A DNA stretch of 64,000 nt from Achromobacter aloeverae (GTDB lineage: Bacteria; Pseudomonadota; Gammaproteobacteria; Burkholderiales; Burkholderiaceae_B). Numbering within the stretch: the first letter of the stretch is position 1; the number at the start of each line of letters is the position of its first letter. This document shows positions 1-7,957 of the stretch, one piece after another. Both the position numbers and the translations under genes were made by a program. The DNA is taken from positions 124,001 to 188,000 of the forward strand of contig NZ_PYAL01000002.1 of assembly GCF_004121055.1 (NCBI RefSeq). Reading direction: 5' to 3'. The notes beneath the pieces were generated by a model. The model was not told the DNA's origin. It did no database searches and saw only the letters and a program-made list of their open reading frames with translations.

Positions 1-378
1 TTCCGCCACGGTGATGGAGGCGTCGGGAAAGGCCTGGTGGAAGGCCCGCACCAGCGGCGGCGTCAGGACCAGCGCGATGCGCGGCGGCAGGCCGATGATC
101 AGCTTGCCGCTGGGGATGTCGCCCATGCCCCGCAGGTCCTCCTTGGCGCGCGCGGCCAAGGCCAGCAGCGCGCGTGCATGGTCCAGGAACCGCAGGCCGG
201 CTTCGGTCGGCTCGACGCCGCGACCGTTGCGGTAGAGCAGGTGCTGGCCCAGCTCCTGTTCCAGCAGGCCGACCTGGCGGCTGAGGGAAGGCTGCGACAC
301 CGCCAGCTGTCCCGCCGCGCGGGAAAAACTGCGGTTTTCGGCGACGCGGACGAAATATTCGATCTGGCGCAGGTCCAT
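1..378 (-). CDS. LysR-family transcriptional regulator (partial, N-terminal 126 residues)
   Basis: This is the N-terminal part of a LysR-type regulator; the gene runs off the left edge. The translation opens MDLRQIEYFVRVAENRSFSR and continues into AVSQPSLSRQVGLLEQELG, the usual LysR winged-helix DNA-binding domain (residues 1-60), and then enters the effector-binding domain. The ATG at 378 matches the usual N-terminus of the family. It is divergent from the amidohydrolase operon at 572 with 193 bp between them, the typical arrangement for a LysR regulator and its target. The effector cannot be read from the sequence. Confidence 0.93.
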   Translation of the reverse strand, partial: MDLRQIEYFVRVAENRSFSRAAGQLAVSQPSLSRQVGLLEQELGQHLLYRNGRGVEPTEAGLRFLDHARALLALAARAKEDLRGMGDIPSGKLIIGLPPRIALVLTPPLVRAFHQAFPDASITVAE

Positions 379-427
379 GGTGGGAAGCGGGCGGGTAAAA
401 ACGGCAAGCCCAATGATATCGAATTTA

Positions 428-453
428 GCTATAACAGAAATCCAAGATATAGC
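428..453. promoter_or_regulatory. Candidate LysR operator in divergent promoter
   Basis: An interrupted inverted repeat, GCTATAAC and GATATAGC separated by 10 bp, has 7 of 8 arm positions complementary. It lies in an AT-rich pocket between the divergent LysR gene and the amidohydrolase operon, where a LysR tetramer would bind. The role is inferred from form and place. Confidence 0.45.
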
Positions 454-571
454 GTTGTTTTGGATTCTGCTTTGCCTCACCATGTCGTACCCGTGGCTGG
501 CGCTTCCGCGTCCGCCCCGGTGGCGACGACAGCCACGACGACAACGACAACGAATTCGAGACACGGATCCC

Positions 572-1435
572 ATGCCGGATTGCCTGCCCCCGCTGGACGC
601 GCCCTCGCGTCCGCACCATGCGCTGCCGCCGCTGACTTGCGACAGCCATTGCCATATCTTCGGCCCCGCGGACGTTTTTCCGTACGCCGCCCAGCGCTCC
701 TATACGCCGCCCGACGCCCCGTACGAGAAACTGGCTGCCTTGCACCGCCACCTGGGCGTGGAGCGCGCCGTGATCGTGCAGGCTGCCTGCCACGGCGACG
801 ACCATTCCGCCTTGCTGGACGCCGTGGCGCGCAGCGAGGGCCGCTATCGCGGCGTCGGCCTGCTGGGCGCCGAGACGACGGACGCGAAAATCGAGGCCTT
901 GCACGCGGGCGGCATCCGCGCCGCGCGCTTCAACTTCGTGGCCCACCTGGGCAAGCCGCCCGCGCCCGATGTCTTCGACCGCATCGCCCGGCAGGTGGCC
1001 GCGTTCGGCTGGCATCTCTGCCTGCACGTGGACGGCCCCGCGCTGACCGCGCTGCTGCCCACGCTGCGCCAGCTGCCCTTGCCCTTCGTGGTGGACCACA
1101 TGGGGCGCGTGCGGGCCGGCGACGGCCTGGACCAGCCTGCCTTCCAGGGCCTGCTGCAACTGGCGGACGTGGCGCAGGCCTGGGTCAAGGTATCGGGCGT
1201 GGACCGCATCAGCCTGGGCAAGCGCCCGTATCCGGAAGGCCTGCCTTTCGTAAGCGCGCTGGCGCGCGCCATGCCCGACCGTGTGCTGTGGGGAACCGAC
1301 TGGCCGCATCCCAACGTGGCGGGCGACATGCCCGACGACGGCGAGCTGGTCGACCTGTTCTTCCAGGCCGTGCCCGACGCGCAGGCGCGCCAGCGCATCC
1401 TGGTCGACAACCCGGCCCGCCTGTACGGCTTCTAA
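572..1435 (+). CDS. Amidohydrolase_2 family hydrolase (2-pyrone-4,6-dicarboxylate lactonase-like)
   Basis: A 287-residue metal-dependent hydrolase of the amidohydrolase-2 family (COG3618 type). The N-terminal motif DSHCHIFGP is the metal-binding HxH region, followed by HVDG, VVDHMGR and the C-terminal LWGTDWPHP that carries the catalytic aspartate. Characterised relatives open lactones such as 2-pyrone-4,6-dicarboxylate. The reading frame extends upstream to 377, but that part is low-quality sequence lying in the divergent promoter, so the ATG at 572 is preferred. It is the first gene of a run with a Bug protein, a CMD-like protein and an alpha-beta-barrel protein. The substrate is probably a ring-cleavage product or lactone (inference). 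Confidence 0.85.
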   Translation: MPDCLPPLDAPSRPHHALPPLTCDSHCHIFGPADVFPYAAQRSYTPPDAPYEKLAALHRHLGVERAVIVQAACHGDDHSALLDAVARSEGRYRGVGLLGAETTDAKIEALHAGGIRAARFNFVAHLGKPPAPDVFDRIARQVAAFGWHLCLHVDGPALTALLPTLRQLPLPFVVDHMGRVRAGDGLDQPAFQGLLQLADVAQAWVKVSGVDRISLGKRPYPEGLPFVSALARAMPDRVLWGTDWPHPNVAGDMPDDGELVDLFFQAVPDAQARQRILVDNPARLYGF

Positions 1436-1485
1436 GCCCGATACGGCCGTATCGCGGCGCGACAAGAATTCAAAGGAGACTTGCC

Positions 1486-2439
1486 ATGTTCAAACGATTA
1501 TTCGCCGCCGGCGCGCTCGCCCTGGCCGCTTGCGGCAGCGCCCTGGCCGACGGACCCGTCCGGCTTATCGTGGCCTTTCCGCCGGGCGGCCCGGTGGACC
1601 TGGTGGGCCGCGTGCTGGCCGAGCAGCTGACGCGCGAACTGCACCAATCGGTGATCGTCGAAAACAAGCCGGGCGCCAATGGCAATATCGGCGCGGCCTA
1701 TGTGGCCAAGGGGCCGCGCGACGGCACGGTGCTGTTCCTGACCAGCGTCGGCGCGGTGTCCATCAGCCCGGCGCTTTACCAGAGCCTGCGCTACGATCCG
1801 GTGAAGGACTTCGCGCCCGTTTCCCGCGTGGTCAACAACGCGACCGTGCTGGTGGTGAATCCGTCCAACCCGGCCACCGATGCCGCCGATTTCGTCGCGC
1901 GGTCCAAAGCCGCGACGCAGCCGGTGGCCATCGGTTCGTCGGGCGTGGGCAGTATCCCGCACCTGGCGCTGGAAATGTTCGCCGACGCCAGCAAGGCGAA
2001 CGTGCTGCACGTGCCGTACAAGGGCGCCGCGCCGGTGATCAACGACCTGATGGGCAACCAGGTGGCGGGCTTCTTCGGCGACGTACCGGGCTTGATCGCG
2101 CACATCCAGGGCGGCAAGCTCAAGGCGCTGGGCGTGGCCGCGCCGGCGCGCCTGGCGGTGCTGCCCAATGTGAAGACGCTGGCCGAACAAGGTATCCCGG
2201 GCGTCGAGTCGAATAATTGGTACGGCCTGCTGGCGCCGGCCGGCACGCCGCCCGACATCGTCAATAAACTCAATGCCGCGGTGCGCGCCGCGCTGTCGAA
2301 CCCGGAGGCCAGCAAGAAGCTGGCAGGCTTCGGCGCCGAGCCCGCGCCGTCCTCGCCGCAGGAACTGGCGGCGCTGATCGCCAGCGATCGCGCCAAGTGG
2401 GGCGATCTCATACAACGCAAGCACATCAAGGTGGATTGA
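1486..2439 (+). CDS. Bug/TctC-family periplasmic solute-binding protein
   Basis: A 317-residue tripartite tricarboxylate receptor (Bug) protein. It has a signal peptide (MFKRLFAAGALALAACGSA, cleavage near residue 22), the family motif VAFPPGGPVDLVGR and VIVENKPGANGNIG. The family binds carboxylates in the periplasm. A strong AAAGGAGA ribosome site at 1472 sets the start at 1486, although the frame is open far upstream. It lies 50 bp behind the amidohydrolase and 3 bp before the next gene. No TctA/TctB membrane partners are nearby, which is common for Bug proteins in these bacteria. Confidence 0.93.
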   Translation: MFKRLFAAGALALAACGSALADGPVRLIVAFPPGGPVDLVGRVLAEQLTRELHQSVIVENKPGANGNIGAAYVAKGPRDGTVLFLTSVGAVSISPALYQSLRYDPVKDFAPVSRVVNNATVLVVNPSNPATDAADFVARSKAATQPVAIGSSGVGSIPHLALEMFADASKANVLHVPYKGAAPVINDLMGNQVAGFFGDVPGLIAHIQGGKLKALGVAAPARLAVLPNVKTLAEQGIPGVESNNWYGLLAPAGTPPDIVNKLNAAVRAALSNPEASKKLAGFGAEPAPSSPQELAALIASDRAKWGDLIQRKHIKVD

Positions 2440-2442
2440 CAC

Positions 2443-2985
2443 ATGTCGGAATCGCACAAGGGACCGCGCGTCGCGCCGGTCGTGCCGGGCACCCGGCCGG
2501 AACTGGCCGAGATGGAAGCGCGCATCATGGCCGAGCGCGGCCGCATTTCGCCGCTGTACCAGGTGCTGTTGAACAGCCCGGCGGTGGTGCAGGGCTGGGA
2601 GGCCATGCTGACCGCCATCCGCAACCGCATCGGCCTGTCGCCGCGCCTGCGCGAACTGGTCATCCTGCGCGTGGCGGTGCTCAACCGCGCGCCGTATGAA
2701 TTCGAGGCGCATGTGCCGCATGCCTTGAATTCCGGCATGGACGCCGGCCTGGTCGACGCCTTGCGCACGGACCGCGCGCCCGCGGATATCCCGGGCCTGT
2801 CCGCGCAAGAGCGCGACGTCCTGGCGTTCACGGACGCGATGACGCGCGACATCGACGTCAGCGATGCCTGCTACGACGCGCTGGCTCCGACGCTGGGCGA
2901 ACAGGGAATGGTGGAACTGGCGGCCACGGTGGCCGCCTACAACATGGTGTCGCGCTTCCTGTCCGCGTTGCGGATCGGGCATTGA
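2443..2985 (+). CDS. Carboxymuconolactone decarboxylase (AhpD-like) family protein
   Basis: A 180-residue all-helical CMD/AhpD-fold protein. The core region RLRELVILRVAVLNRAPYEF followed by EAHVPHALNSG is typical of the family. The AhpD CxxC redox pair is missing, so a peroxidase-reductase role is unlikely; family members without it act as decarboxylases or have unknown roles. It starts 3 bp after the Bug gene and ends overlapping the leader of the next gene, so it is clearly co-transcribed. In this setting it may process the product of the amidohydrolase (inference). Confidence 0.85.
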   Translation: MSESHKGPRVAPVVPGTRPELAEMEARIMAERGRISPLYQVLLNSPAVVQGWEAMLTAIRNRIGLSPRLRELVILRVAVLNRAPYEFEAHVPHALNSGMDAGLVDALRTDRAPADIPGLSAQERDVLAFTDAMTRDIDVSDACYDALAPTLGEQGMVELAATVAAYNMVSRFLSALRIGH

Positions 2986-2996
2986 GGGGAAAGGCA

Positions 2997-3584
2997 ATGA
3001 TGGAAATACTGCTGCTGCGCCTGCCGGGGCGCAGCCTGGACCAGGCGGACCTGCAGGCCTTGCGCCAGCAGATCGCCATGGATGCCGGCGCGGGCGCGGC
3101 GATCGTGCGCGGCTACACGGCGGTGGAGCATGTCGAGACCTATGTATACCTGTCGCCCGACGAGCGGTCCGCCGAGCGCAGCGTGGCCGCCTTGCGCGCC
3201 ATCACGGGCCGCCTCTATCCACAGGCCGACGCGCGCGCGCTGCGCCTGACGACGGACCGTCCCGGGGCGTCGGCGGGCCTGCCGGCGCCATGGCACTACA
3301 TTGTCGAGACCGATGTGCTGGCGGACGCGGAACAGGATTTCAATGCCTGGTACGAGGAAGAGCACCTGCCGGGGCTGGCTTCGGTGCCGGGCTCCGTGCG
3401 CGCGCGCCGCTATCTGTGCGACGCGGCGCCCCGCTATCACGCCTGCTACGACCTGCATACGCGCGAGACCTTCGGCAGCCCGCCCTGGCTGGCGGTGCGC
3501 GCCAGCAGCTGGAGCGACCGTGTACGGCCGTCCTTCCGGAACACCAAGCGGACGATGTTCCGGGCGGTGGAGGAAAGCCGCTAG
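2997..3584 (+). CDS. Dimeric alpha-beta barrel (EthD-like) protein
   Basis: A 195-residue protein, last of the LysR-linked operon. The C-terminal half contains NAWYEEEHLPGLASVPGSVR, the NxWYxxxHlP pattern of EthD-type ferredoxin-like dimeric barrels, found in small decarboxylases, monooxygenases and isomerases. The N-terminal half is less typical and may be a second, degenerate barrel. Two ATGs (2997 and 3000) follow an AGGGGAAAGG ribosome site; 2997 is used here. The function is unknown; the context suggests a step in carboxylate or aromatic breakdown. Confidence 0.7.
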   Translation: MMEILLLRLPGRSLDQADLQALRQQIAMDAGAGAAIVRGYTAVEHVETYVYLSPDERSAERSVAALRAITGRLYPQADARALRLTTDRPGASAGLPAPWHYIVETDVLADAEQDFNAWYEEEHLPGLASVPGSVRARRYLCDAAPRYHACYDLHTRETFGSPPWLAVRASSWSDRVRPSFRNTKRTMFRAVEESR

Positions 3585-3603
3585 CAGCGAAGGCAAAGCC
3601 CCC

Positions 3604-3675
3604 AGCGGCAAAATACCGGGCAGCAAAATACCGGGCAGCAAAGCCCCCGGCGGAAAGCCCCTGGCGGCAAGCCCC
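3604..3675. repeat. 15-bp imperfect tandem repeat after the operon
   Basis: Directly downstream of the stop codon at 3584 lie consecutive versions of AGCAAAATACCGGGC with a period of about 15 bp. The first copies are near identical and later ones degenerate (AGCAAAGCCCCCGGC and so on). No gene is evident here. It resembles other short tandem repeats found after stop codons in this window. Confidence 0.7.
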
Positions 3676-3768
3676 CTCATGCGGCGCCGGCATCATTGCC
3701 GGCGCCGCGCTGCTTTCCGCGTCGTACGCCGGGAAAACCCCGACTATCCAAAAAAAGAGCCTTTCCTC

Positions 3769-3789
3769 ATAATCAAGTAACTTGATTAT
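3769..3789. promoter_or_regulatory. Perfect 9-bp-arm palindrome upstream of the XRE-cupin gene
   Basis: The arms ATAATCAAG and CTTGATTAT are separated by TAA. The palindrome ends 28 bp before the ATG at 3818, in an AT-rich patch that stands out from the GC-rich surroundings. This is the expected size and place of an autoregulatory operator for the helix-turn-helix protein that follows. Confidence 0.6.
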
Positions 3790-3817
3790 TGAGAAAGCCG
3801 CTTTCGGCCTGGAGCGT

Positions 3818-4402
3818 ATGACCGATACCCGACCCGCCACTCCCGACAGCGCCGCGCTGGAACTGGGAACCCGCATCAAGCACGCCCGCCTGGCGCGCAA
3901 GATGACGTTGAAGGATTGCGCGGTCAAGGCGGACTGTTCGGAGAGCCAGGTCTCCAAGGTCGAGCGCGGCCTGGTGGCGCCGTCGCTGGCCATGCTGCAC
4001 CGCCTGGCGGCGGCCCTGGACACCAATGTTTCCTACCTGATCGGCGAGCGCCCGGCCGCCGGCCCCGTGCTGCGCGCGGGCACCCGCCTGATCTCGCAGT
4101 TCGCGCACGGCCAGGGCGGGATCCAGCTGGAGCGCCTGGACAACGCCGAGCGCGGCTCGCTGTTGCAGGCGCACATCCACATCATCCCTCCCGGCGCGCG
4201 CAGCGACGGGCAGATCGAACACCTGGGGGAGGAGGTCGGCATCGTGCTGGAGGGCGTGGTGCGGCTCACCCTGGGCGATACGCAATACACCCTGCACGCG
4301 GGCGATGCCTTCCATTTCCCCAGCCAGGTTCCGCACGGTTATGAAAACGCCGGGCCGGAGGCAGCCCGTATCTACTGGGTGAACACGCCCGCCACGTTCT
4401 AA
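3818..4402 (+). CDS. XRE-family regulator with C-terminal cupin domain
   Basis: A 194-residue regulator. Residues 14-70 form a Cro/CI-type helix-turn-helix (LKDCAVKADCSESQVSKVER), and residues 105-190 a cupin sensor domain (HLGEEVGIVLEGVVRLTLG, GDAFHFPSQVPHGYENAG). Such proteins commonly control amino-acid, polyamine or puuR-like catabolic operons and sense a small ligand in the cupin. The frame is open from 3782, but the ATG at 3818 lies just after the palindrome and is preferred. It heads the ABC transporter / hydrolase run on the same strand, 39 bp before the permease. Confidence 0.9.
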   Translation: MTDTRPATPDSAALELGTRIKHARLARKMTLKDCAVKADCSESQVSKVERGLVAPSLAMLHRLAAALDTNVSYLIGERPAAGPVLRAGTRLISQFAHGQGGIQLERLDNAERGSLLQAHIHIIPPGARSDGQIEHLGEEVGIVLEGVVRLTLGDTQYTLHAGDAFHFPSQVPHGYENAGPEAARIYWVNTPATF

Positions 4403-4441
4403 GGCCGCCGCAGCGCGGCCAGGGCATATCAAGGGGATTTC

Positions 4442-5107
4442 ATGGGTTACAGCTGGCAGTTCCACATCATCGCCACCTATTGGCCGGTGTTCGTGCGCGG
4501 GGCGATGGTCACATTGCAGATCACATTGGCGGCCACCTTGCTGGGCCTGCTGATCGGCCTTCCGGCCGGGGTGGCGCGCATGGCGCGTTCGCCGGTCTGG
4601 CGCGTGCCGGTCTCGGTCTACGTGGAGTTCTTCCGCGCCACGCCTGCCCTGGTGCAGATCGTCTGGATTTACTACTGCTTTCCGATCCTGTTCGGCTTCC
4701 AGCTGGAAGCCAAGACCGCGCTGATCGTGGCGCTGGGCGTGCATTCGGGCGCCTATATCGCCGAGATCGTGCGGGCGGGCGTGAACGCCGTGGACAAGGG
4801 GCAGTTCATGGCCGCGCGCTCCATCGGCATGCCTTACCTGATGGCCTTGCGCCGCATCATCCTGCCGCAGGCGTTGCAGAAGATGATCCCGCCTTTCATC
4901 AACGAGTTCGCCAATTTGATGAAGCTGTCCACGCTGGGCGCGATGATCGCCGTCTACGAGCTGCTGCAGGAATCGAACAACCTGATCGCCACGACCTACC
5001 GGCCGCTGGAAATCTACACCTTCCTGGCGCTGGTGTTCTTCGCGATCACGTTTCCGTGGATATGGATCTCGCGGCGCCTTGAGCACCGCATGCAGCGGCA
5101 CGCCTGA
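4442..5107 (+). CDS. Amino-acid-type ABC transporter permease (HisM/GlnP family)
   Basis: A 221-residue inner-membrane permease of the polar amino-acid uptake family. It has about five hydrophobic segments and the ATPase-contact loop AARSIGMPYLMALRRIILPQ (EAA-type motif). The N-terminal MVTLQITLAATLLGLLIGLP is typical. AAGGGGATTT precedes the ATG. Only one permease gene is present, so it probably works as a homodimer with the ATPase and binding protein encoded next. Confidence 0.93.
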   Translation: MGYSWQFHIIATYWPVFVRGAMVTLQITLAATLLGLLIGLPAGVARMARSPVWRVPVSVYVEFFRATPALVQIVWIYYCFPILFGFQLEAKTALIVALGVHSGAYIAEIVRAGVNAVDKGQFMAARSIGMPYLMALRRIILPQALQKMIPPFINEFANLMKLSTLGAMIAVYELLQESNNLIATTYRPLEIYTFLALVFFAITFPWIWISRRLEHRMQRHA

Positions 5108-5137
5108 CGCGCCGCGCGACAAGACAAGGGGAAAGCA

Positions 5138-5893
5138 ATGCTCGATATCGAGAACCTGGGCAAGTCCTACGGCAGCCTGGAGGTATTGAAGGACATCAAC
5201 CTGCGTGTCCACGCCGGCGACGTGGTCGCCATCATCGGGCCCAGCGGGTCGGGCAAGAGCACGCTGCTGAAGTGCATCAATTTCCTGGAGAACTACGACC
5301 AGGGCGCCGTGCGCTTCGATGGCCAGCTGGTGGGCTATGCCGAACGCGACGGCAAGCGCGCGCCCGCCAGCGAGCGCAGCGTCAACCAGCTGCGCTCGCA
5401 GATGGGCATGGTGTTCCAGAACTTCAATCTCTTTCCGCACATGACCATCCTCGAAAACGTCATCGAGGGACCCACGCAGGTCTTGCGCGTGCCGCGCGAC
5501 GAGGCGGTCCGGCATGCCGAGACCTTGCTGGCGCGCGTGGGGCTGGCGGAAAAACGCGACGTCAAGCCGACCCGCCTGTCGGGCGGGCAGCAGCAGCGCG
5601 CCGCCATCGCCCGCGCGCTGGCCATGAAGCCGCGCCTGATGCTGTTCGATGAACCGACCTCGGCCCTGGACCCCGAACTCGTGGGCGAGGTGCTGTCCGC
5701 CATGCGCCAGCTGGCGCAGGAGGGCATGACCATGGTCATCGTCACGCACGAGATGGGCTTCGCGCGGGACGTGGCCAATCGCGTGGTCTTCATGGAGGGC
5801 GGCTACATCGTCGAAGAAGGGCCGCCCGACCAGGTTTTCTCCTCCCCCAGCAATGCTCGAACCCGGGAATTCCTCTCCCGCGTCCTGAACTGA
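5138..5893 (+). CDS. Amino-acid-type ABC transporter ATP-binding protein
   Basis: A 251-residue ATPase of the GlnQ/HisP class. Walker A is G34-PSGSGKST-42, the signature is [15 protein letters not shown], Walker B is [14 protein letters not shown], and a switch histidine lies in IVTHEMGF. It powers import through the permease encoded just upstream (30 bp gap) and the binding protein downstream. Family knowledge supports import of polar amino acids or related nitrogen compounds; the exact substrate is not shown. Confidence 0.95.
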   Translation: MLDIENLGKSYGSLEVLKDINLRVHAGDVVAIIGPSGSGKSTLLKCINFLENYDQGAVRFDGQLVGYAERDGKRAPASERSVNQLRSQMGMVFQNFNLFPHMTILENVIEGPTQVLRVPRDEAVRHAETLLARVGLAEKRDVKPTRLSGGQQQRAAIARALAMKPRLMLFDEPTSALDPELVGEVLSAMRQLAQEGMTMVIVTHEMGFARDVANRVVFMEGGYIVEEGPPDQVFSSPSNARTREFLSRVLN

Positions 5894-5971
5894 CCTGGTT
5901 GCATTTCGCGCCAGACCGCCGGATGGCGGGGACGGCGCTCGCCTTCACAGTCACCTCACCTAGGAAGCATC

Positions 5972-6814
5972 ATGAAAAAACGCATGTTTTCACTGGCCGC
6001 GTGGGGCGCGGCCGCCATCCTCGGCCTGGCCGCCCTGGCCCCCGCCCATGCCGCGGGCGAACTCGAACAAATCAGCAAGCGCGGCGAGTTGCGCATCGGC
6101 TACGTTCCGTCGCCGCCCGGAACCGCCAAGGACCCCGTGTCGGGTGAAGTTACCGGCTTCTACGTCGACGCCGCCAAGGCCATCGCCGAGCAGATGGGCG
6201 TGAAGCCGGTGTTCATCGAGACCACGTGGGGCAATTTCGTGGCGGGCCTGCAGTCCAACCAGTTCGATATGTCGATCGCCGCGACCTTCGCCACCGTCAA
6301 GCGCGCGATGGCGGTGGACTTCAGCAAGCCGCTGGTCTACCTGGGCAGCGTGGCCGTGGTGCGCAAGGACGAGGCGCGCTTCAAGACCGTGCAGGACATG
6401 AACGATCCGGCCATCAAGATCGCGGTGGTGCAGGGCACGGCCGCCGAGGACTGGGTGCGCCGCACGATACCCAAGGCCAAGCTGGTGTCGCTGGGCGGCG
6501 GCAACCTGACCGCGGGCTTCATGGAAGTCGCGGCCGGCCGCGCCGATGCCAGCTTCGAGGATGGTTTCACGGCCGGGCGCTTCGTCGAGCAGCAGCCGTC
6601 CACCAAGGTCCTGTTCGCCGAAAAGCCAGTCTTCTTCCTGCCTGTCGCCTGGACGGTGAAGAAGGGCAATAGCGAACTGCGATCGGTGCTCGACATCGGC
6701 CTGGACAACTTGCTGATCTCCGGCCAGTGGGACGCCATGGTGGGCAAGTACCTGGACGGCGGCCGCTACGTCGACCAGCCCAACCTGCGCGCCTTCCCCG
6801 CCAAGGCCCAGTAA
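5972..6814 (+). CDS. Periplasmic substrate-binding protein (family 3)
   Basis: A 280-residue SBP_bac_3 protein. It has a clear signal peptide (cleavage after AHA, about residue 27), ISKRGELRIGYVPSPPGTAK at the start of the mature domain, and the lobe motif DMSIAATFATVKRAMAVDFS. It delivers the ligand to the permease and ATPase upstream. It lies 78 bp after the ATPase gene and 70 bp before the ureohydrolase, with a hairpin between that could favour high expression of this gene alone. Confidence 0.93.
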   Translation: MKKRMFSLAAWGAAAILGLAALAPAHAAGELEQISKRGELRIGYVPSPPGTAKDPVSGEVTGFYVDAAKAIAEQMGVKPVFIETTWGNFVAGLQSNQFDMSIAATFATVKRAMAVDFSKPLVYLGSVAVVRKDEARFKTVQDMNDPAIKIAVVQGTAAEDWVRRTIPKAKLVSLGGGNLTAGFMEVAAGRADASFEDGFTAGRFVEQQPSTKVLFAEKPVFFLPVAWTVKKGNSELRSVLDIGLDNLLISGQWDAMVGKYLDGGRYVDQPNLRAFPAKAQ

Positions 6815-6850
6815 TCCTCCTTTCCTCCATTCCTCCATACACCCGATATC

Positions 6851-6870
6851 GGCGGATGGCTCCATCCGCC
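6851..6870 (+). terminator. Intercistronic hairpin (attenuator or mRNA-end stabiliser)
   Basis: A perfect 9-bp inverted repeat (GGCGGATGG with CCATCCGCC, 2 bp apart) sits between the binding-protein gene and the ribosome site of the ureohydrolase. It has no T run, so it is more likely a partial terminator or 3'-end stabiliser than a full stop. Confidence 0.5.
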
Positions 6871-6884
6871 GCAAAGGAAGCGAT

Positions 6885-7955
6885 ATGCCGCACTATCCAA
6901 CCTGGGAACAGACCCTCGCCGGCAAGCACTGGCGCACCACGCATTTCCCGCGCATCCGCGAGGACATGCCCACTTTCCTCGGCGTGCCATACGCCATCCG
7001 CGAGGAGGACATCCAGGGCGCCGACGTGGTGATCATCGGCTCGCCGTTCGCGGCCGGCTGGGGCAAGAAGTACAGCGGCGTGGACAAGGCCGAGTGGCTG
7101 GCGGCGACGACGCGCGTGCGCCAGCAGTCCATCCGCTATCGCGGCGGCTATGTGCAGGACATGGACATCGACGTGTTCGAGCACCTCAAGGTAGTGGATT
7201 ATGGCGACGTCGATATTCCGATCGAGGCCAGCTACGAAGGGACGGTCGAGCGCATCCTGGAGGCCCAGGAAGGCGTCGAGGCGCGGGTCAAGCAGGCCCT
7301 CGCCGCGGGCGCCGTGCCCATCGTGATCGGCCAGAACTCGCCATGCGCGTCGTACGCCGTGGGTCGTCCCATCGCCCAGCACGTCAAGGGTCCCGTGGGC
7401 ATGGTCAGCCTGGACACGCACTGGGACTGCTGGCCGTACGATTGGGCGACCATGAACGATCACATCGCCGGGTCGACCAACTGGAAGGACAAGCTGTTTC
7501 GCGACTGTCCCGAATACGCCATCAAGAACCTGGTGGAAATCGGCGAACGGGGCATGCTGGAGAACCCCGACGTGGTGCGCCGTTTCCTGCGCGAGGGGTG
7601 CTGCTTCATGCCGATGTGGAAGATACGCACCGAGCTGGGCATCGAGGGCGTCGTCAAGAATCTGGACCAGGCCTACCAGGGCACGCAGGCCGTCTACGCG
7701 CATTTCGACATGGACGTGCTGGGCGGCGCCGGCCCCACCGAAGGCGACCTGCTCGGCGAACTGGCGGAGCCGATAGGCATGACCGACTACGAGGCGATCC
7801 GCATTGCCTACGAAGTGGGCCGCAAGGGCTGCGCGGGCCTGTCCTTCCTGTGCATACCGCCCGGCTCGGCCATCATGTACCGCGTCATCGTGTATGCGCT
7901 GACCTACTTCCTGGCCGGCATGGCTCAACGCAAGCTGGAACAGGCCAAGCGCTGA
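6885..7955 (+). CDS. Ureohydrolase (arginase/agmatinase) family protein with altered metal site
   Basis: A 356-residue protein of the arginase fold. Two metal motifs are recognisable: D177-T-H179-W-D181 (family DAHxD) and H273-F-D275-M-D277 (family SxDxD). The first motif, normally GGDHS with a Mn-binding histidine, reads I148-G-Q-N-S152-P-C here, so the histidine is replaced by serine, and the usual DP after the last motif is also missing. Family members hydrolyse guanidino groups to urea. The protein may bind one metal, use another ligand or have a different reaction. It follows the ABC transporter and stops 2 bp before the amidase gene, so the enzymes probably act in sequence on the imported compound. 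Confidence 0.8.
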   Translation: MPHYPTWEQTLAGKHWRTTHFPRIREDMPTFLGVPYAIREEDIQGADVVIIGSPFAAGWGKKYSGVDKAEWLAATTRVRQQSIRYRGGYVQDMDIDVFEHLKVVDYGDVDIPIEASYEGTVERILEAQEGVEARVKQALAAGAVPIVIGQNSPCASYAVGRPIAQHVKGPVGMVSLDTHWDCWPYDWATMNDHIAGSTNWKDKLFRDCPEYAIKNLVEIGERGMLENPDVVRRFLREGCCFMPMWKIRTELGIEGVVKNLDQAYQGTQAVYAHFDMDVLGGAGPTEGDLLGELAEPIGMTDYEAIRIAYEVGRKGCAGLSFLCIPPGSAIMYRVIVYALTYFLAGMAQRKLEQAKR

Positions 7956-7957
7956 CC

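Noticed and set aside
377-571. Upstream extension of the amidohydrolase frame to 377
   Set aside because: The extra 65 residues have no family similarity and would run through the LysR promoter and operator.
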